This document shows, in pieces, positions 10,436 through 21,367 of a stretch of DNA of 64,000 nt. Each line of letters begins with the position of its first letter. Position 1 is the stretch's first letter. The position numbers were made by a program, and so were the translations under genes. The notes under the pieces were generated by a model. It saw nothing but the letters and a program-made list of their open reading frames with translations, was not told where the DNA came from and did no database searches. Origin of the DNA: Aulostomus chinensis (Eukaryota; Chordata; Actinopteri; Syngnathiformes; Aulostomidae); assembly GCA_037954235.1 (NCBI GenBank), contig JBBMOA010000006.1, positions 22,220,041 through 22,284,040 on the forward strand, read 5' to 3'.

Positions 10436-13198
10436 TCAAAGCTCATCATGGCGCAGCGGATCCTGGCTGGGGAGGATAAAGACACCCTCCATGGCCCGCC
10501 ACCAGGAGTGCTGGTTGGGGGAGCTCATGCCATGAACCTCACGCTGGCCACGGATGGGATGGCCATACTGCTCTCCCGTGACACTCAGGTAAACGTCAGT
10601 GCCGATATGTTGGAAGCGCACAGCCTCATCCCGCTCCCAATGGTCACCATCACAGTGCACCTTCCACACATCGAGATCGTCTCCCTCGCCATTCTCCCCA
10701 AATGCACTCACCTCCTGTAGACAACAGAGACGTGTGAAGGAGAAACACGTACAGATGTTAGAGAGCAACTGTACTGCCACTTATGCTGTTATTCTACACC
10801 AGTGATCCTCAATAGGCGGCCCCTGGGCCGCATCCTGCCCGCCGGCCGCCTATCTGTGACCCTCGAACTGTTATTCCTTCACTGTGTGTTTTGGTTGGGT
10901 CAGCACGTCAAGGCAGGGTGGCTATAGGGAGGTTTGGTTAAGTCTGGCCAGAGCATTTTTTTTTTTTTTGGAACCCCAAACGCCACGTTGATATTACACC
11001 CTGCCCTCGCAGCCGCAGCATATACAGACAGGTACATCGATAATCCACAAGCGACTGCACTTGCACTTCACTCGCAGCCCCACATTCTCAAGTGTGTTGT
11101 GTGTATTCTATTCTCCCGTGTCCTGGAGCTCAACTGTGGTATAACGGTGTGTGCGTGTGTTCAACTGACATACCTGGTTATTAGACAAGGGTGAGCTGAA
11201 GTGGTGTGTGTGAAGGTTTCGACCAGTCTTCATGTGTGTAATGCGGATGGTCTGACCACATTTGATAGCTGTCCCCCTCTGGCATGGACGGTCAGGCTTT
11301 CCTCTGATCTGCCAGTAACTGTTGGCATCATCAGCATTCTCAACTCCAGTTACAGACTGCTGTCCGCTACCTAGACACACACACACACACACACACACAC
11401 ACTTTTTATTGATCAGTGCCATTTGACTAATAAATCCAAAGATTTTACATCTCATCTTTCTGAGATCTCGACGACTCAGCAATTTGAAACTGAAACAGTC
11501 ACATCATATAAAGTATTATTGATCAGAACATGTAAAAAAAAAACTTTTATTCCAAGCTGCAATTAACTTTCTGGGTTTTATTTGTAATTGTTGCATCATA
11601 AAAAACATTGCCTAAGCCAGATATAGCCCTCTTCTCCAAATTTTGGGGCTATAGTCCAGAATATGCCCCTGTGTTAAGTCATGAGTTTTCAAAACTGACG
11701 ACACAACGTTTAACTCACAATGTGACTAACAATGACACAAACTTGTCAGATCAGCGGTACAGCTGTGCAAGGTTAATTTTTTACACCATATGTAACAGCA
11801 GACGAAAGATTCTTACAGGTTTATCTAACAGTTGAGGAAGCAAATAGCAGATTTGTGAGGCAGAACCAAACAGTTAATGTAGACTATAGATTCAACAGAG
11901 GATGACAAACAAAAAAAATGTGAAATAGGAGAATTGTCTATCTGAGCATGAAGAGGTCAAAAAGCTCCAGCAACACTTGTTAATCAGACAACTTTATTAG
12001 ACTGATGCTGGAGCTTTTTGACCTCTACAAATTCTCTTTCATTCACCGTGAACCTGTGAAGTTGTGCCAGAAACCCCAAACTGCTTCGGCAAAATGCGCA
12101 AGCATCAAATAAAGAATTCTGTAGTTTAAACACTAACTAATTCTTAGTGAATTAGTTATAAATACATTCAAGCAGCCACAAGATCTTATTTGACTCTGTG
12201 GGAACTCAATAAGCACGTGACGATATGGTGATAAGGTATGATAGTGTTATGATGGCCCCATGGGGTTGCATGGGGAGAGTAGATGATTGAATAAGAAAAT
12301 TAGAGCAGGGCTGTCAAAAGGGGGGGCCTGTTCAGTTTGGGCTGCCAAATGTTAAATGATAAAAAAAATATTGATAATGACAGACCTGACAATACAAAAA
12401 TTGTTTCAAAAATCCTGTTTATCATTCATTTGTGCTTTCATGTTTGCGTTTCTATTTTTCTGGATCTGTAATCATTCAAGTATAATATAATTTTTTGATA
12501 CTATGATCAGGTGCAGGATTCTAAATTTGTCATGCCCTTGGTGGCTGAAGTTAATCATTAATTTCTTCTGCTATGGTACATTTGTGTAAAAACATGACAG
12601 ACTGAGCTATAATATACATGGAGGCACACTGCACAACACTTGTTATGAATTTGTGTAAAATAGATGTATGACTTCCATAAATATTTAATTACAAGATCGT
12701 GGGATCTAAACACCTTTACCAATTTTCGCATTCTTTGCTTTTGGAGCGCGGCCCACCATCAGGTTTCAGTGTTACCCCCCTAAGAAAATAAGTTTGGGCA
12801 CACCTGGTTTCGAGCTTCATATAAAATAAGTTCTGCCTCCTCAACTGAAGCTTCAGAGACAAGCTGCGACCCCTAGAGAGCTGGGCGGGTCTCATGGCTC
12901 TCATCTTTACACATGGAACCCCTCTATATGGAAATGATCCACGGATATTGTAGGACGCTGGGAGATGAGGAAGGTCACTCTAAATGGTCAATTATTTTAA
13001 AGGAAGCGAACGTAGGGACCCCCGGTTACCTGAACCATATTTGACGTCGTGGGAGTGCAGGCGGACGTTGTGTCGGGTGTTGAGCAGCTTGACCAAGGAG
13101 CCACAAGTGACGCCGTTCGCGTCCGACTCTCTTCCCTCACTGTGGTACCACAGAAGAACCAACACCAGCGATTTGGCAAAGATGCGAATTCTCTCCAT
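10436..13198 (-). CDS. sdf2l1: Stromal cell-derived factor 2-like protein 1 (ER lumen, MIR domains)
   Basis: Three coding exons on the minus strand: 13198-13030, 11370-11174 and 10714-10436, with GT..AG introns, giving 214 residues (the human protein has about 221). Residues 1 to about 20 (MERIRIFAKSLVLVLLW) form a signal peptide. They are followed by three MIR repeats, recognisable from LLNTRHNVRLHSHDVKYGSG, SGQQSVTGVENADDANSYW and FQHIGTDVYLSVTGEQYG. The protein ends in HDEL, the ER-retrieval signal. In the known family SDF2L1 joins ERdj3 and BiP in the ER lumen, helps keep misfolded clients soluble, and is induced by ER stress. The frame is open upstream of the chosen ATG, but that ATG is the one that places a signal peptide at the N-terminus. 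A (TG) run in sense orientation abuts the acceptor of exon 2. Confidence 0.95.
10802..10870. mobile_element. Possible hAT-like fragment in sdf2l1 intron 2
   Basis: AGTGATCCTCAATAGGCGGCC followed by CTGGGCCGCAT resembles the edge of fish hAT-type elements with GGCGGCCC..GGCCGC motifs. No partner end or target-site duplication was found. It lies between sdf2l1 exons 2 and 3. Confidence 0.3.
11375..11402. repeat. (AC)14 microsatellite at sdf2l1 exon 2 acceptor
   Basis: The array is (TG) in the sense of sdf2l1. It ends only a few bases before the TAG acceptor, so it replaces the usual pyrimidine tract of that intron. Confidence 0.9.
11952..12026. repeat. Foldback hairpin with 21-bp perfect arms
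   Basis: The left arm at 11952-11972 (AGAGGTCAAAAAGCTCCAGC..) is the exact reverse complement of 12006-12026. A 33-base AT-rich loop separates them. It lies in sdf2l1 intron 1. A miniature inverted-repeat transposon is the likeliest reading; a pre-microRNA-like stem is possible but has no other support. Confidence 0.7.
12306..12806. mobile_element. Candidate non-autonomous hAT-like element, about 500 bp
   Basis: The left end CAGGGCTGTCAAA and the right end, reading CAGGTGTGCCCAAACTT on the minus strand, resemble hAT termini in inverted orientation. The 8-base flanks AATTAGAG and GTTTCGAG agree at 5 of 8 positions, compatible with a decayed target-site duplication. The element sits in sdf2l1 intron 1. 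The call is tentative because the ends are only loosely alike. Confidence 0.4.
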
Positions 13199-13284
13199 CT
13201 TTGCGACTCTTGAGCTGCTAACATCTGCTTCCTCTGTGTGGTTTGACGGTTTGCTACTGAGAGAAGCCTCCAGCATCACGGCGC

Positions 13285-13305
13285 GTTTCAGCCAATCACA
13301 GCCTG
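13285..13305 (-). promoter_or_regulatory. sdf2l1: CCAAT box upstream of sdf2l1
   Basis: CCAAT at 13292-13296 (ATTGG in gene sense) lies about 95 bases upstream of the sdf2l1 start codon, within a short CpG-containing stretch. NF-Y sites are a component of ER-stress elements. The required CCACG half at the right spacing was not found, so a complete ERSE is not claimed. Confidence 0.4.
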
Positions 13306-13329
13306 ACAAGTCCTGAAATACGGAAGTCA

Positions 13330-13976
13330 ACGTCAACTGTTTTTTTAAGTCAACTTTATTGACAAACCGGATCTCAGACATATTTTTTCGTCTTTATTTT
13401 TAAGATATGTACAAGAATGGTTTGCACACAACACACACAACGCATTGCTGTGGTTGATAGAAATAAACAAAGAACGAATCAACAGTAAAATGAATAAAAG
13501 TGCTGAAAATTTTGATTGAAAAACAGTTTGGTGTTCTTAATACTGCAAAACAGACATGAGCGACTACATGCCCAAATAGTGCCATTAATGTTTTATGTAA
13601 TTTTGCCTCCAAAAGGCTGAAGTGAGCAGGGAAATACGGTAGCTATTTTACTACAGAGCTATACAAAAGCACGAACTTTAACTTGATTGTGCTGTTTTAT
13701 GGAACATAATGCTTTTGTTCTCGTTTCTTTTTTCAAAAACCTACAAATCTATACAAGTACAAGTGTATGCCTTTCAACTGGCGGAAAAAGGATGCAAAAA
13801 TGATGCTGTTATTAATTATTTTATTATTTTTGTGTTTTCTTTTCTTTACAGGTATTTATTTTATCATTTTTATACACTTTGAAGTTTCTTCGCCATCCTT
13901 GCGCAACCAAAACGTATTGATATGATGGTTGAAACCTCCTTGTGATATGAACATTTTCTATAATAAATAATCGTAA
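13330..13976. other. Short intergenic gap, nothing recognised
   Basis: AT-rich sequence between the sdf2l1 promoter and the next SINE. Small open frames only; no domain, splice signal pair or repeat recognised. Confidence 0.4.
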
Positions 13977-14333
13977 CGGGCAGTACAGTGGTGCAATGGC
14001 TAGCGCTGTCGCCTCATAGCAAGAAAGTTCAGGGTTCGAGCCCCAGCCCGAGCTCGGGGTCTTTCTCTGTGGAGTCTGCATGTTCTCTCTGTGCCTGCTT
14101 GGGTTCTCACCAGGTACCCTCTCACAGTCCAAAGACATGCAAGAGAAGACTAGGCAAATTGATACTCTACAGTAAATTGACCCGTAGGTGTGGCTGTGAG
14201 AGTGAATGGTTGTCTGTCTATATGTGTTGGCCTTTCAATGGCGACCTGTCCAGGGTGAACCCCGCCTCTCGCCCGAAGGCTGCTGGGATCCTTAAAAGGA
14301 TAAGCGCAAGAAAATGGATGGATGGATGGATTT
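13977..14333 (+). mobile_element. tRNA-derived SINE, type A, plus orientation
   Basis: The head carries GTGGTGCAATGGCTAGCGC (A-box region) and AGGGTTCGAGCCCC (B box). The shared body follows, then GGATAAGCGCAAGAAAATGG and a (TGGA)n tail ending near 14333. Several substitutions and an altered tail indicate an older copy. I did not find a clear target-site duplication. Confidence 0.85.
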
Positions 14334-14836
14334 GTATGTCAAAAAAAATCTGTTCCTGAACATTAAGGTAGATAATCCAGATAGCAGTTACATTTGGGCC
14401 AGATATGGGCCACATTTGTTGTTTTGTTTCTGATATGGGCCACTTCACCACATAATCACAGCATGCACTGTTATGCACTTCAGGGACTTTGCTCCATGCA
14501 TTGCATTTTTTAGATGAAGCAGCTTGCATCACATATTACCCCTGATAATTATGTTTTACATAAGGGTGCTGAGATTACACAAAACTGTAAAATAGTGATT
14601 TTAAAAAACAGTTCTGAAATGCTCATTCCCAATGATGTCCAAGGTATAGAGTAAAACTCTCCTTAAGAGGGGTGAAAGATCAACCAGGTTGACTGTGTAA
14701 TAACCTCCCCATTCTCAGAAAAGCTTACAAAAATTGCATTCTTAGTGTCACTAATCTGGCAACAAATGACATTTGATACATGTCTGCTATGAGTTAGTCA
14801 GGTAGCTCAGGTTCTTTAATGACCTTTGAGAATTCA

Positions 14837-15209
14837 CTCTGGCTGCACGGTGGTGCAGTGGTTAGCACTGTTGCCTCACAGCAAGAAGGTTTTGGGTTTG
14901 AGTTCCGGCTCGGGCACAGGATCTTTTTGTGTGGAGTTTGCATGTTCTCCCCGTGCCTGCGTGGGTTCTCTCCGGGTACTCTGGCTTCTTCCCACCATCC
15001 AAAGACATGCAATTGAGGACTAGGCTGACTGATACTCTAAATTGACCATAGGTGTGAATGGTGGTTTGTTTCTCTATGTTGGCCCTGCGATGGACTGGCG
15101 ACCTGTCCAGGGTGAACCCTGCCTCTCGCACGCTGATGCTGGGATAGGCTCCAGCCCCCCGTCACCCTTACTAGTAAGGAATAAGCGGAAGACAATGGAT
15201 GGATGGATG
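14837..15209 (+). mobile_element. tRNA-derived SINE, type A, full length with TSD
   Basis: The element has an intact A box (TGGTGCAGTGG), a slightly changed B box, the type A body, a GGATAGGCTCCAGCC motif and a (TGGA)n tail. The 9-bp direct repeat GAGAATTCA flanks it at 14828-14836 and 15210-15218. It lies between sdf2l1 and the LINE fragment upstream of marveld2. Confidence 0.9.
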
Positions 15210-15219
15210 GAGAATTCAT

Positions 15220-15940
15220 GCTTAAACACTATGCTTTAATTTGGAGCAACACGAGCTCTGAGAGCCAGCGAGACAGAGCATTCGAGGAGCAAATCCTGCC
15301 ACCCATTTTAAACATATAGTGATAGTGAGCATAGTGATAAATTGTTTTTGGCTGGGCTCGTAGGTAGCAGCCCCATGATTCTGTCAGGGGCTTTCTGATT
15401 GACTGACTGTCTCTTCAATATTGAAAGACACGCGTAAGTGAGGCAGCCAAGCAATTAATACTCCAGAGTTAAAGCCGGTTGCTGACATCACTTGACATCC
15501 TCTTGAGTCTGACTTTCAAGGATGAGCTCATTGTTACTCATCTTGATGTCTGTGCACCACAGATATGTTTAACCACTAGAGACATCTGAGCTAGTGGTAG
15601 TTTTCATGATGATTTGGCAATCTGGGCACAGTCTTGGCTGTCCTGCCTGGGGCTGATCTTGATAGGGATTATGAAAGCTGACTGTTTGGCAAACAGAGGC
15701 TGAGAGTGGATATATAAAATGCTGGAGGTCCATACTGGCCAGGAGTGAGGCCAGACTGTTGCACTGTCAAGAAAGAGCCTTGTTTCAGTTTTTACATGGG
15801 CAAATCATGTTGAGGATACCTGCTGCCTCAAATGTCTTTGCAGTGGTTATACATGACCTGCTGTCAAACCAACTAGCAAGCCTTGACACTTGCCAGCAGC
15901 TTGACTGCTCAGTGTGGACTGTTCAAAGCTAACCACTTAA
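15220..15940. other. Uncharacterised stretch upstream of a LINE fragment
   Basis: No gene is recognised. It may be the decayed 5' part of the LINE whose endonuclease domain follows, but no reading frame is preserved well enough to show this. Confidence 0.3.
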
Positions 15941-15944
15941 CATC

Positions 15945-16450
15945 ATGTCAGCAAATTGTAAGTGTCATGTAAATAAAAACCATCACGGATGCCTAATTTA
16001 ATTTTGTGAATAGGAGAGAAGCATGATGGTATTTTAAAGATTTGAAAGTGTTCCAGGAGGAGTGGCTATTCTCTGGAGCAAGAACCTTGATGCTATGATT
16101 AAAAAGTTTTCTACCTTAAGTAGACTGGTGTGTTGTTGTACAATGTACACAAAAAGATAATGATTTTATTATTCTTAATGTCTACACGGCGTATGAGTCC
16201 AGGGAGAATGAAGATGAACATCTTGATAGGCTTGCTTTTATAAATGCTTTTATTCAAGACAATATCTCCTGCAGTGTGTACATTATTGGTGATATGAATG
16301 CAGATGTCACAGATAGCAACTCTTTGTTTGCCAAACATTTGTCACTTTTGTGAAGATAATAACTTAATATTGTCAAGTAAAGCACTTCTATCCATAGACA
16401 GCTTCACTAGCATATACTAGTGGGAGTTCAATGTTTGTCACTGCATGCAT
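15945..16450 (+). mobile_element. LINE endonuclease-domain fragment (broken)
   Basis: Plus-strand frames preserve pieces of an apurinic-type endonuclease/exonuclease/phosphatase fold. These are GVAILWSKNLDAM near 16060, ILNVYTAYESRENEDEHLDR at 16168-16227, YIIGDMNADVTDSNSLF at 16282-16332 and FCEDNNLILSSKALL shortly after. A frame change lies between the last two blocks, and stops occur within and after them, so the element is dead. The GDMNAD block is the hallmark metal-binding region of LINE endonucleases. The reverse transcriptase part is absent. The exact clade is not assigned. Confidence 0.65.
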
Positions 16451-16544
16451 GAGCACTTTTAAAGCTCTTTTAAGAATTCTTATGGATGGATCTGCAAACA
16501 AGTATCATGGGCTCTCTCCAAACCCACTATGAGCTGTCCAATTT

Positions 16545-16550
<6 letters not shown>

Positions 16551-16604
<54 letters not shown>
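16551..16604. repeat. (AT)n microsatellite
   Basis: An uninterrupted AT run of about 54 bases is followed by an AAAATA-type run. It lies between the LINE fragment and the marveld2 promoter region. Confidence 0.95.
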
Positions 16605-16610
<6 letters not shown>

Positions 16611-16973
16611 AAATAAAATAAAAAAAATATATATAAAGCTTGATTGAATGATTGATTGTCTTTTTTCTGCAAAACCCCTGTTAAACAGCCATTAATGTAT
16701 TCATTAAAATATTTTGTTTTCAATATTTGGTGTGTGTTTGTGGAGGGGATCCTTAAGTTTTATTACCACTTCAATATATCCACATTTTAAAAATGGCACA
16801 GAATGCAACTTTCAATCCTCTCAGAAAAGCGAGAAGGAAAAAAAAGAGAAGCCTTTGAATAGTCGCTACCCTCAACACACCAAATTCTCTCTAAGAGTGA
16901 AATTGTAGGAAAATAAACGAAAAATTAGTGTTTTTAGTGCTGCTAATGTGTTGCTCTGCCGAGCAAACATAAT

Positions 16974-17010
16974 AGGGTCTTCGCCTGAAGTACCTTCAGG
17001 CTCAGGCCCT
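16974..17010 (-). repeat. Dispersed 37-bp hairpin repeat, copy 2
   Basis: This is the inverted counterpart of the copy at 7567-7603. It has the same palindromic arms and the same flanking CCCTATTATGTTT on its own strand. It lies immediately upstream of the presumed marveld2 first exon. Confidence 0.7.
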
Positions 17011-17029
17011 AATTACAATAACGTATCCC

Positions 17030-17340
17030 TCCTAGCGGCGGAATAAACCTACGCACCATGGTCGTGGTTTAGTTTTATCATTTCGAAGCTGAGAAGTCGG
17101 ACGTGAATCGAGTCATTGAACGCACCGTAAGGCCGGTTGGACGGGCAAGGTGAGTTTCGTCGTGGAGGGTTTAGCATGCACCGAGTCTGGGTCAGTTGTT
17201 ACTGCTTTCAAAATGCTTCATAAGTCCGCTTGAGCCTGACGGCTGACCTGGGATCAGTTCGACAGTGTCGAGCACTTCGGGAGGCTGAGAGGATGTTGTT
17301 GCCCGTCAAACAGAGAAAATAGACGAAGACAGAACAACAG
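17030..17340 (+). promoter_or_regulatory. marveld2: Probable marveld2 promoter and non-coding first exon
   Basis: A CpG-rich patch contains CGGCGG, CGTCGTGG and GGCCGGTTGGACGGG. It is unlike the AT-rich surroundings. Two good donors lie in it: CAAG|GTGAGT after 17149 and ACAACAG|GTAAGT after 17340. The next acceptor in frame with a start is at 21345, so a 5' UTR exon here spliced over a 4-kb intron fits. This is inferred from composition and splice signals only. Confidence 0.5.
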
Positions 17341-18633
17341 GTAAGTCAGCGTCTTAATGTCGAATAAAGTGGTATTTTGTCTTTACATAACCGGAGTTTT
17401 GTACTTAAAGGCACCGAGAAGAGTTTCTTGTGGGTTCTGATTGTACTTAAGTAGGCTGCGTTGTTGTACAACGTTTTCTTGGAGGTGCATCCTCCTTGTT
17501 CCAGCAATAGAAATCTAAACTTATTTGCCAAACATTTTATTCGTCTGTTGGCCTCTTAAGTTGTTTTACCTGCTTATTTTTAAAGGTAAAGTTTTAGTTC
17601 AATTTTATTTCCCAAGAACGCATTTCATTTCTTGGTGAATTTGAATTAAGAAAACTGTAGCAGGTGGTCAAACCTGGCATTCATGTGTGGACCGTGATGG
17701 TGGTCAGGTTTGAAGATGTGCATGTGCTAACCGGTTAGTGTGACTATAATGGGTAGTAAATGTCCATTTGGCATTTCTTGTACGGATACCAGTTTCCAGA
17801 GGATCAAATGTGGACATTTTAAAGGAGTGCATGCATACTCATACCAACGATATTAGAATAGCTTTATTAATCAGTCCTCTGCCTTAAATTAATGGCAGCG
17901 TGAAAATGTACCTGCATGCAATCCTGGATGATTAGACTTGGGTTCCCCGATGCACAGGTCACAAGTCACCAGAAGTAGTTGAGGGTGTGAAGATGGGTGG
18001 GCTGTATTTCCTGTTGACCACCATCTCTCTTTTATTTTTTTCCCTGGCAGGTTTTTGTTGTAGATTTCTATTAGTTGTGCATGCTTTTGCAAGGTGCATG
18101 TAGATAAGTGGAACTCAGCATAGCAACACCAGAAGCCACCTACCTTGCACAAACACATAAATGAGCACAAATCTGGCTTTGTTGTTTTTTTCAGAGGTCC
18201 AGATTTCATGTTGCTCATGGGCCATGTTGGAGGAAACTAACTTGTGTCACTGCTGCACAGGTCGGTGCTGTATGTCATACTCATGCAACAATCTACTTCC
18301 GAAGAGGACTAATCCATGACGACTCAGAAATTATGATCAATCAGCCATATGGGCAGGTTGCCAACAGATTTAGTTGGTTCATTGATTTTCAGGGAGAATG
18401 CTTGGAATAGTCCAAACTAGGGTTCACAAATTCTTCAGGCAACCTCTTTTCTCATGGTACAAATTCCAAGAAAGTCCAAAGTAACAGATTACCTTTCTCT
18501 CGGGCAGTTTGTTTGTATTTGTGATGTTGCAGTTGTAGACTGAATGCTGCTAAATTAACAGAGTATAGCAGGACTCTGTTCAGTTGATTTTCTTCATGGT
18601 GCTGAAAGAATTTGCGGCAGTATTTTCCATGAC

Positions 18634-18982
18634 AGCGGCACGGTGGTGCAGTGGTTAGCACTGTTCCCTCACAGCAAGAAGGTTCCGGGTTTGAGTCCCG
18701 GCTCGGGCACGGGATCTTTCTGTGTGGATTTTGCATGTTCTCCCTGTGACTGCATTGGTTCTCTCCGGGTACTCCGGCTTCCTCTAGGGGACTAGGCTAA
18801 TTGGATTCTCTAAATTGACCGTAGGTATAACTGTGAGTGTGTATATGTGTTGGCCCTGTGATGAACAGACGACCTGTCCAGGGTGAACCCTGACTCTGGT
18901 CCCAAAGCCGCTGGGATAGGCTCCAGCCCCCCCCCCCGCGACCCTTAACAGGATAAGTGGAAGAAAATGGATGGATGGATGG
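18634..18982 (+). mobile_element. tRNA-derived SINE, type A, with perfect TSD and internal deletion
   Basis: Flanked by the perfect 12-bp direct repeat ATTTTCCATGAC at 18622-18633 and 18983-18994. The A box TGGTGCAGTGG is intact. Compared with the copy at 14.8 kb it lacks the segment that reads CCACCATCCAAAGACATGC there. It still keeps the GGATAAGTGGAAGAAAATGG and (TGGA)n tail. It lies in the presumed first intron of marveld2. Confidence 0.9.
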
Positions 18983-19092
18983 ATTTTCCATGACTGTGGG
19001 TGCAGCTATGTAACAGCACTCTGCTGCATGTAAAGTGAGGTATCTAGTGGTGAAATGCATTAGTCTGGTCTGGTGCTTGGGTTATTATCAAA

Positions 19093-19094
<2 letters not shown>

Positions 19095-19184
<90 letters not shown>
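19095..19184. repeat. Compound (GT)n(GA)n microsatellite
   Basis: About 62 bases of GT repeat run directly into about 27 bases of GA repeat. The open frame across it encodes only dipeptide repeats and is not a gene. Confidence 0.95.
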
Positions 19185-19188
<4 letters not shown>

Positions 19189-21367
19189 AAGACAAGGTCC
19201 CTTGTTTGTGATGAGGAATGCACATAGTAGTGTCAGGAAGATAAGCTGGCAACTGTATAATCATGGAAATTAACAGGTTAATAATTCTGACTTTAATCTA
19301 AATGATTGGATTGGAAAGAAAATACTTATGGCGCATGCATTATTATTATCATCATAATTCTTTAAGATGTTAATGTGGCACTATTAAACTGTATCGGCAT
19401 CTTTTGACATGCTTGCCTAAAAAGTCACCCGTTATAAAAAATGGAGCATTTAGTTGCCTCCAACACTGAGGAACACATTATCTCAAAGGTGATAAAGTAA
19501 TATTTAGCTGATTTCTATGAGGTATTTGAATGTGACGACGTTCATATTTTTTTGACCCAGAGTAAACTAGGTGGAGAGATGGCTTGGTCATCATTTGCAA
19601 TTTTTGATTTCAGTTCTCCTCAGCGATTACAGTTCTTATCAATTCCTCCTTTGAATTGGACTAAGTGATACTCTTGCTACTGAAAACTGACTATTTTAGA
19701 TGCTCTTTGTTTCCAAGATATCTGAAAAGCCCTTCCCTACATGTTTCAGTTATAGTACAAAAATGTAAAAACAGCATGAGGTTGTTTTGAAAACTGAATA
19801 GTGGATGAGTCAGACCTAAGCCAAGGTTAACTGTGGAATATTGAAGGCTTACTTCTTCTTAATTTTGCAACAAAGGAAGTCAGTGAATGTGTGCATCTGT
19901 TGCTGAAAGTCAGTCTTTCTGCATTCCAGCTGACTCAGGTGAGGAGCCACACTCAGAGGATTCAGGTCACAGATAGTGTCAGCTTCGGCTAAATGTTTTT
20001 TTTCGCCATGTTCCTTTTTTTTCTGGTAGGTTCCTGTGGCTTTTGTTGTGTTCAGTCCATTGTTAAAAATACAGGGCAAATATTGTGCCCAGCTCTCATT
20101 TCATGGGTCAGTCATGATCAGATGATCTTTGGTATCATTTACTTGTTTACTAGTTGCTAGATGATTGTGTTTCCTTGTTGTTGTTGCTTACTTCACCAGG
20201 CCTTGGTGTCACAACATTGGCAGGTCACTGCAATTAACTGCTGTGAATGCTCTGCCCATTGCCATCAGACTATATTTCAAACATCTGTTGGGGCTCAGTA
20301 TTTGCTTTTGATGTACATGCCCTTTGGAAAATTAAAACTACTACCTTCAGTTGTCCAGGCACAAAAGTCACTTCTCTGGATATAAAATGTCAAGTACGCA
20401 GCGGCCAGTTCGATACACATCTGGATGCATGCCAACAGATATGATCTGATGAATTTTGAACAATGATTGATTACGATTCATCTAATCGAAATCATTTGAA
20501 CAAAGATTTTTGTGGGTTTGTTTTAGTCTTAATTTTTTCCACTATTATTGTTTTTACTGTAAACATATGTGTCTCCTAATAATGTTTTTGTGACCTGAGC
20601 TAAAACACTTTGGTCAAACTGTAATTTTTAATTTCTTGTAAAAACTACACTCTTGCTTAAATATTTGGTGGCATGATGTCAAATCGTCACATTTTGCACA
20701 CTTTTGAGGAAATGACGAGCAGAAACAGGTGGCTTTAGGTGTCATGTCAATCACTGAGAGAAAATGGTGGAAGAAGAGAGAAAAAAGGACAAATTAAGAA
20801 CAAAGGCAGTTCATTGATGCCAAAATGGAAACATATACATATATTGAGATACATCAATACATAACATATCACATTGATGTATCTGTGATTGATGTTTTGT
20901 GTTTTACCGATACAGGCTGTAGCCATATGTTACACATTACAGCCGATGAATCATTGCACCCCTACCAGGTACAGACATGAATAACCACATTTGTGAGTAA
21001 TGCTTGTATGGAAGACCATCTCTGATTTTATTCCTAATCTATCGGGTTTATGACAGATGCCTTGTACTTGGTGCTTAGATATTATTATCATTATAGAAGT
21101 GGCGAATGAAGTACGTTGAGTTTTAGACATTTACACAGCTTATAAGCTAATTTAAGTCTATGAAGTCATCTTTCCAGCTGTGCGGTTGTTTGTTCTCTCA
21201 TTGGCTTGTACAGTGTAGTTAGAACATTTTTTTTCTGGGCTGCAGAGCCAGACGGACCCCCCACCACGCAACACTTTCCCAACAAAAGAGCCACTCGTCC
21301 TGGACAACCTTTAATATCTTGTCCTTGGTGTGTTTTTCTTTGCAGAGACAACTGAGAACAGATCCCG

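Larger units (their letters stand above)
17345..21340 (+). other. marveld2: Presumed marveld2 intron 1
   Basis: Between the presumed non-coding exon and the coding exon I see no further exon. The stretch holds a type A SINE (18634-18982), a compound (GT)n(GA)n array (19095-19184) and otherwise unrecognised AT-rich sequence. Confidence 0.4.

Noticed and set aside
13199..13381. Upstream extension of the sdf2l1 first exon frame
   Set aside because: The longer N-terminus would bury the signal peptide; the ATG at 13198 gives the normal ER-targeted protein.
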